A DNA stretch of 26,998 nucleotides, taken from assembly GCA_034086685.1 (NCBI GenBank), contig JAXDZY010000089.1, positions 1-26,998 on the forward strand, read 5' to 3'. Shown here in pieces: positions 24,608-26,998 of the stretch. The translations under genes and the position numbers were made by a program. Numbering within the stretch: position 1 is the stretch's first letter; every line of letters starts with the position of its first letter. The notes beneath the pieces were generated by a model. It searched no databases. It was not told the DNA's origin and worked only from the letters and a program-made list of their open reading frames with translations. The stretch comes from TWA4 sp034086685 (lineage in GTDB: Bacteria > Bacillota > Clostridia > Lachnospirales > Lachnospiraceae).

Positions 24608-25357
24608 TTAAAAACGATAGAAACCAAAGCCCGGACCTGCACAGCAGCAGTTGCAGAAAAGATTCAGAAGGCAGATGTTCATGCACCATTTATTCAGATT
24701 AGCGGTACTTGATTCATAATTTCCACCCATATTGTTGTACCACTGTCCGCCGCCCTGCAGCTGATCCAGAAGTGCTTTGTACTGGTAATTGGAAGGATCC
24801 ATGGATACGGCCTGTTTTGCCTGCTCCATGGCCGCAATATTGTTGCCCAGTCCGCGGTTGGCAAATGCGCTGAGATAGTACCAGTGAGCGGGGCGGTCTG
24901 ACATATCGTTCAGAACATTCAGTGCTTCCTGATAGTGACCGCTGTTAATGTAATTGGCAGCAGCCTTCAGATGAACATTGGTGGCACTGTTGGAAGAATA
25001 ATTGCCCTGACTGCTCTGGCTGTTCTGCTGCCCGAAACCGCCAAAACCGCCAAACCATTCATCGTAATCGGTCTGTCTGCCCTGGCCGCCGTACTGACCG
25101 CCATAGGAACCGTACTGACCGCGGCTGCTGCCGGGGCCATAGGAGCTGCCGGAACGTCCGCCGTGTTCCTTTTCATCCATAATCTGCTGGTAGGCCTGCT
25201 GGATATCCTTGAATTTTTCCTCCGCCTGAGCAGCATTGGGGTTATTGATATTCGCATCGGGATGATACTTGCGGCTGAGACTGCGGTACGCTTTTTTGAT
25301 TTCTTCCGTAGTAGCATCTCTGGATACCCCAAGTACTTCGTAAGGGTCTGTAAACAT
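24608..25357 (-). CDS. J-domain protein with TPR-like region and Cys-rich tail
   Basis: This is a DnaJ-like cochaperone of 249 residues that should stimulate an Hsp70 partner. Residues 3-66 form the J domain with HPD at 32-34. A Gly/Tyr/Gln-rich linker follows (about 70-115). Residues about 125-205 are helical and TPR-like (AANYINSGHYQEALNVLNDM, then NNIAAMEQAKQAVSMDPSN). The last 25 residues carry six cysteines (225, 229, 235, 237-239) in a hydrophobic setting. It has no zinc-finger or substrate domain of true DnaJ. AGAAAGGA lies within the end of the upstream gene, and only two bases separate the genes, so translation is likely coupled. Confidence 0.9.
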   Translation of the reverse strand: MFTDPYEVLGVSRDATTEEIKKAYRSLSRKYHPDANINNPNAAQAEEKFKDIQQAYQQIMDEKEHGGRSGSSYGPGSSRGQYGSYGGQYGGQGRQTDYDEWFGGFGGFGQQNSQSSQGNYSSNSATNVHLKAAANYINSGHYQEALNVLNDMSDRPAHWYYLSAFANRGLGNNIAAMEQAKQAVSMDPSNYQYKALLDQLQGGGQWYNNMGGNYESSTANLNKWCMNICLLNLFCNCCCAGPGFGFYRF

Positions 25358-25359
25358 AA

Positions 25360-26256
25360 TTATTTCCTTTCTTTTTCCGGACTTTTTTTCGAGTCTTTAT
25401 CTGCGTGTTTTTCCGAATTGCGTTTGTTCAGAATCAGGTCGTACCGGGTCCAGATACCGGAGTAAATGATATTGCGCAGGATTTCCACATCTTCTATGAG
25501 AGGAAGACGTTCGAAATGTTTTGCGCAGTCTGCCATCACCATAGTCATATAGCTGCGGCATATTTCATTGAAATGTTCAGAATCTTCTTTATTATATATG
25601 GGAAGCAGCGGATTGTACTGTCCCCCGGCCTTGTCTTTTTCAATATCTTCCCAGGCATCCATCAGGTAGATGAACTTGCCCAGGTAAAAACCGAGTGCTG
25701 TAAGTTCGGGGGTCCATTCATCGTTTCTTGGTGTAAAAATCTCTGCAATGATGTGGCCGGAAAGCCCGGACATCGTGTCCAGGTCGGTGCAGTTCTGTGC
25801 CTCCAGTTCATGCAGCCGGGAAATCCATGATTCCATCCGTTCTACTTTGCCGGGATACTTCAGCTTCAGCTTTCTGAATGCTTTTCGGTAGAGGGTGAAC
25901 AGCCCGCTGCCTGTTATCTTTTCTTTCATATTGCCGGCATCCAGAATCTTGTCCTGAGCTGCATACCAGGTACAGAGCATGTTCATATCTGCACCGTAAT
26001 CCGAATATCTGTTGCGCAGCTCCAGATGTCTGTTCAGCGGATGCAGTGCGCAGGGAACCCTGCTTTCACGGGTTTCGGGTTCGTAAAGGCTGGTAAGAAG
26101 AATAACCAGAAAGGTGGTATCATACGAAAGACTCAGACGGGAACTGATGCCGTAATTCTCTTTCAGACTGCGGCACAGACCGCAGTAAAAACCACGGTAG
26201 CGGGCATATTCACGAATCTTCAGCTCAGGCTGATTCGCATTAACATAACCAAACAT
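25360..26256 (-). CDS. DUF5685 family protein
   Basis: This 298-residue protein is mostly helical and of unknown function; I recognise it as DUF5685. The N-terminal part has FYCGLCRSL with C25 and C28, and PCALH with C69 and H72, a possible zinc site. Further on, YGADMNML and LGKFIYLMDAWEDIEKD (D200, D204, D208) look like the Asp-rich helices of isoprenoid-synthase folds; this is a visual likeness only. The C-terminal tail is Lys/Glu-rich. AGGAGG lies before the ATG at 26256. It is the middle gene of an operon, 44 bases after the zinc-ribbon gene and 2 bases before the J-domain gene. Confidence 0.85.
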   Translation of the reverse strand: MFGYVNANQPELKIREYARYRGFYCGLCRSLKENYGISSRLSLSYDTTFLVILLTSLYEPETRESRVPCALHPLNRHLELRNRYSDYGADMNMLCTWYAAQDKILDAGNMKEKITGSGLFTLYRKAFRKLKLKYPGKVERMESWISRLHELEAQNCTDLDTMSGLSGHIIAEIFTPRNDEWTPELTALGFYLGKFIYLMDAWEDIEKDKAGGQYNPLLPIYNKEDSEHFNEICRSYMTMVMADCAKHFERLPLIEDVEILRNIIYSGIWTRYDLILNKRNSEKHADKDSKKSPEKERK

Positions 26257-26300
26257 AACATAACCTCCTGCATGCGGTGGCAGATTATACTGTGGACAGA

Positions 26301-26744
26301 TCAGGTGCGTTTCCTGAACTCAGTGTGACATTTGGGACAGGTGATCATGATCGTCCCTTTTCCTTTGGGAACACGTACTTTCTGTTTGCAATTGGGACAT
26401 CGGAAAATCTTTTTGGTCTTATCTTTCGGTGTATGCCGGGAACTTTTCCGGCTGTCGGTATAGCTGCTCTGATTGCCGGTATAATAAGTTCTGCGTCCGA
26501 AACGTGACATGAGACGTTCCCTGAAATTCAAAAAGACTTCATTCTCGCGGAAACGATCCTCCTGTCTGCGCGACATGCAGCGGTAGAGTCCGCTGATCAG
26601 CAGCACATAGGTAATAAAAGTAAAGAATCTGGAAAAAATGAACAGAGAGAGTATGGAAGAAATCACGGCTCCCCAGAGCAGTACGCGGTTCAGGTCATCG
26701 TTACCATAGCGGCCATACATAAAACGGTTGAATTTGTCTCTCAA
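26301..26744 (-). CDS. Small membrane protein with C-terminal zinc ribbon
   Basis: The 147-residue protein has two likely membrane helices (about 21-38 and 40-55), a charged linker, and a zinc ribbon with C116, C119, C136 and C139 (CPNCK and CPKCH). The start is a TTG at 26744, 7 bases after AAAGGGGTG; no ATG precedes the first helix. It is the first gene of the operon with the DUF5685 and J-domain genes. The ribbon could bind nucleic acid or a partner protein at the membrane. I do not know its function. Confidence 0.8.
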   Translation of the reverse strand: MRDKFNRFMYGRYGNDDLNRVLLWGAVISSILSLFIFSRFFTFITYVLLISGLYRCMSRRQEDRFRENEVFLNFRERLMSRFGRRTYYTGNQSSYTDSRKSSRHTPKDKTKKIFRCPNCKQKVRVPKGKGTIMITCPKCHTEFRKRT

Positions 26745-26812
26745 ATGGATACACCCCTTTAAAAAATGATAATATAAGCGTAAAATACTGATAACATAAA
26801 TGTAACAATCAA

Positions 26813-26840
26813 ATTATAGCAAAATGTTTTTGAGTGTCAA
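26813..26840 (-). promoter_or_regulatory. Promoter of the zinc-ribbon/DUF5685/J-domain operon
   Basis: On the minus strand TTGACA (26840-26835) and TATAAT (26818-26813) are 16 bases apart, a near-consensus promoter about 70 bases before the TTG start. Confidence 0.85.
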
Positions 26841-26861
26841 TCATTCCAGGGATTTACATCA

Positions 26862-26917
26862 CGGCAGACGCACGTTTTTTGCTTTAAACTATCCCTTTGT
26901 GCATCTGCCGGATTTTT
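26862..26917 (+). terminator. Terminator-like hairpin without an evident upstream gene
   Basis: CGGCAGACGCAC (26862-26873) pairs with GTGCATCTGCCG (26899-26910) with one mismatch in the plus-strand RNA (C opposite A) that becomes a G-U pair on the minus strand, around a 25-base loop. A run of six T follows on the plus strand. No plus-strand gene lies before it. The rest of the window to 26998 shows no gene I can support. Confidence 0.45.
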
Positions 26918-26998
26918 TATGGATTTGTGTATATAGTCTGTTTAAAATTGTACAGCAAACAAACCCTGTTTCCTGATTCCTCAGTAAATAAGATGTTT

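Noticed and set aside
1..26998. CRISPR arrays, tRNA and rRNA genes
   Set aside because: No regularly spaced repeats and no tRNA or rRNA signatures were seen in the window.

Overview
The window looks like chromosomal core DNA of a Lachnospiraceae-type clostridium (Bacillota). Supporting signs are strong AGGAGG-type ribosome binding sites, several TTG starts, canonical TTGACA/TATAAT promoters in AT-rich gaps, U-tract terminators after most transcription units, and the character of the proteins: a FeoA-FeoB fusion, a K+-dependent membrane pyrophosphatase, a short-tailed clostridial HisRS, and a DUF5685/J-domain cluster. Genus and species cannot be fixed from the sequence alone.

Layout. (1) 1-1735: an IS1182-family insertion sequence, transposase on the minus strand, left end probably outside the window. 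(2) 1742-1951: no convincing protein gene, but a densely base-paired stretch that I read as a plus-strand structured RNA with a pseudoknot. (3) 1964-2413: a small one-TM membrane protein, divergent from (4) rpoB-rpoC (2622-10486), which has its own promoter and strong terminator and is not flanked by the usual ribosomal protein genes. (5) 10949-16598, plus strand: membrane pyrophosphatase, FeoAB ferrous iron transporter and a DUF2974 alpha/beta-hydrolase, closed by a bidirectional terminator. (6) 16677-26744, minus strand: a Na/Pi cotransporter with PhoU-like tail preceded by Pho-box-like repeats; glyA; an operon hisS-aspS-pseudouridine synthase; and an operon zinc-ribbon membrane protein, DUF5685 protein, J-domain protein.

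Function. Most genes are housekeeping: transcription (rpoBC), tRNA charging (hisS, aspS), rRNA modification, one-carbon metabolism (glyA), ion energetics (pyrophosphatase), iron and phosphate uptake. The parts that standard gene families do not explain are the structured RNA beside the IS, the hisS leader with alternating complementary elements and no T-box, the periodic repeats upstream of the Na/Pi transporter, and the three-gene zinc-ribbon/DUF5685/J-protein operon. All functional calls come from reading motifs by eye; no database search was run.
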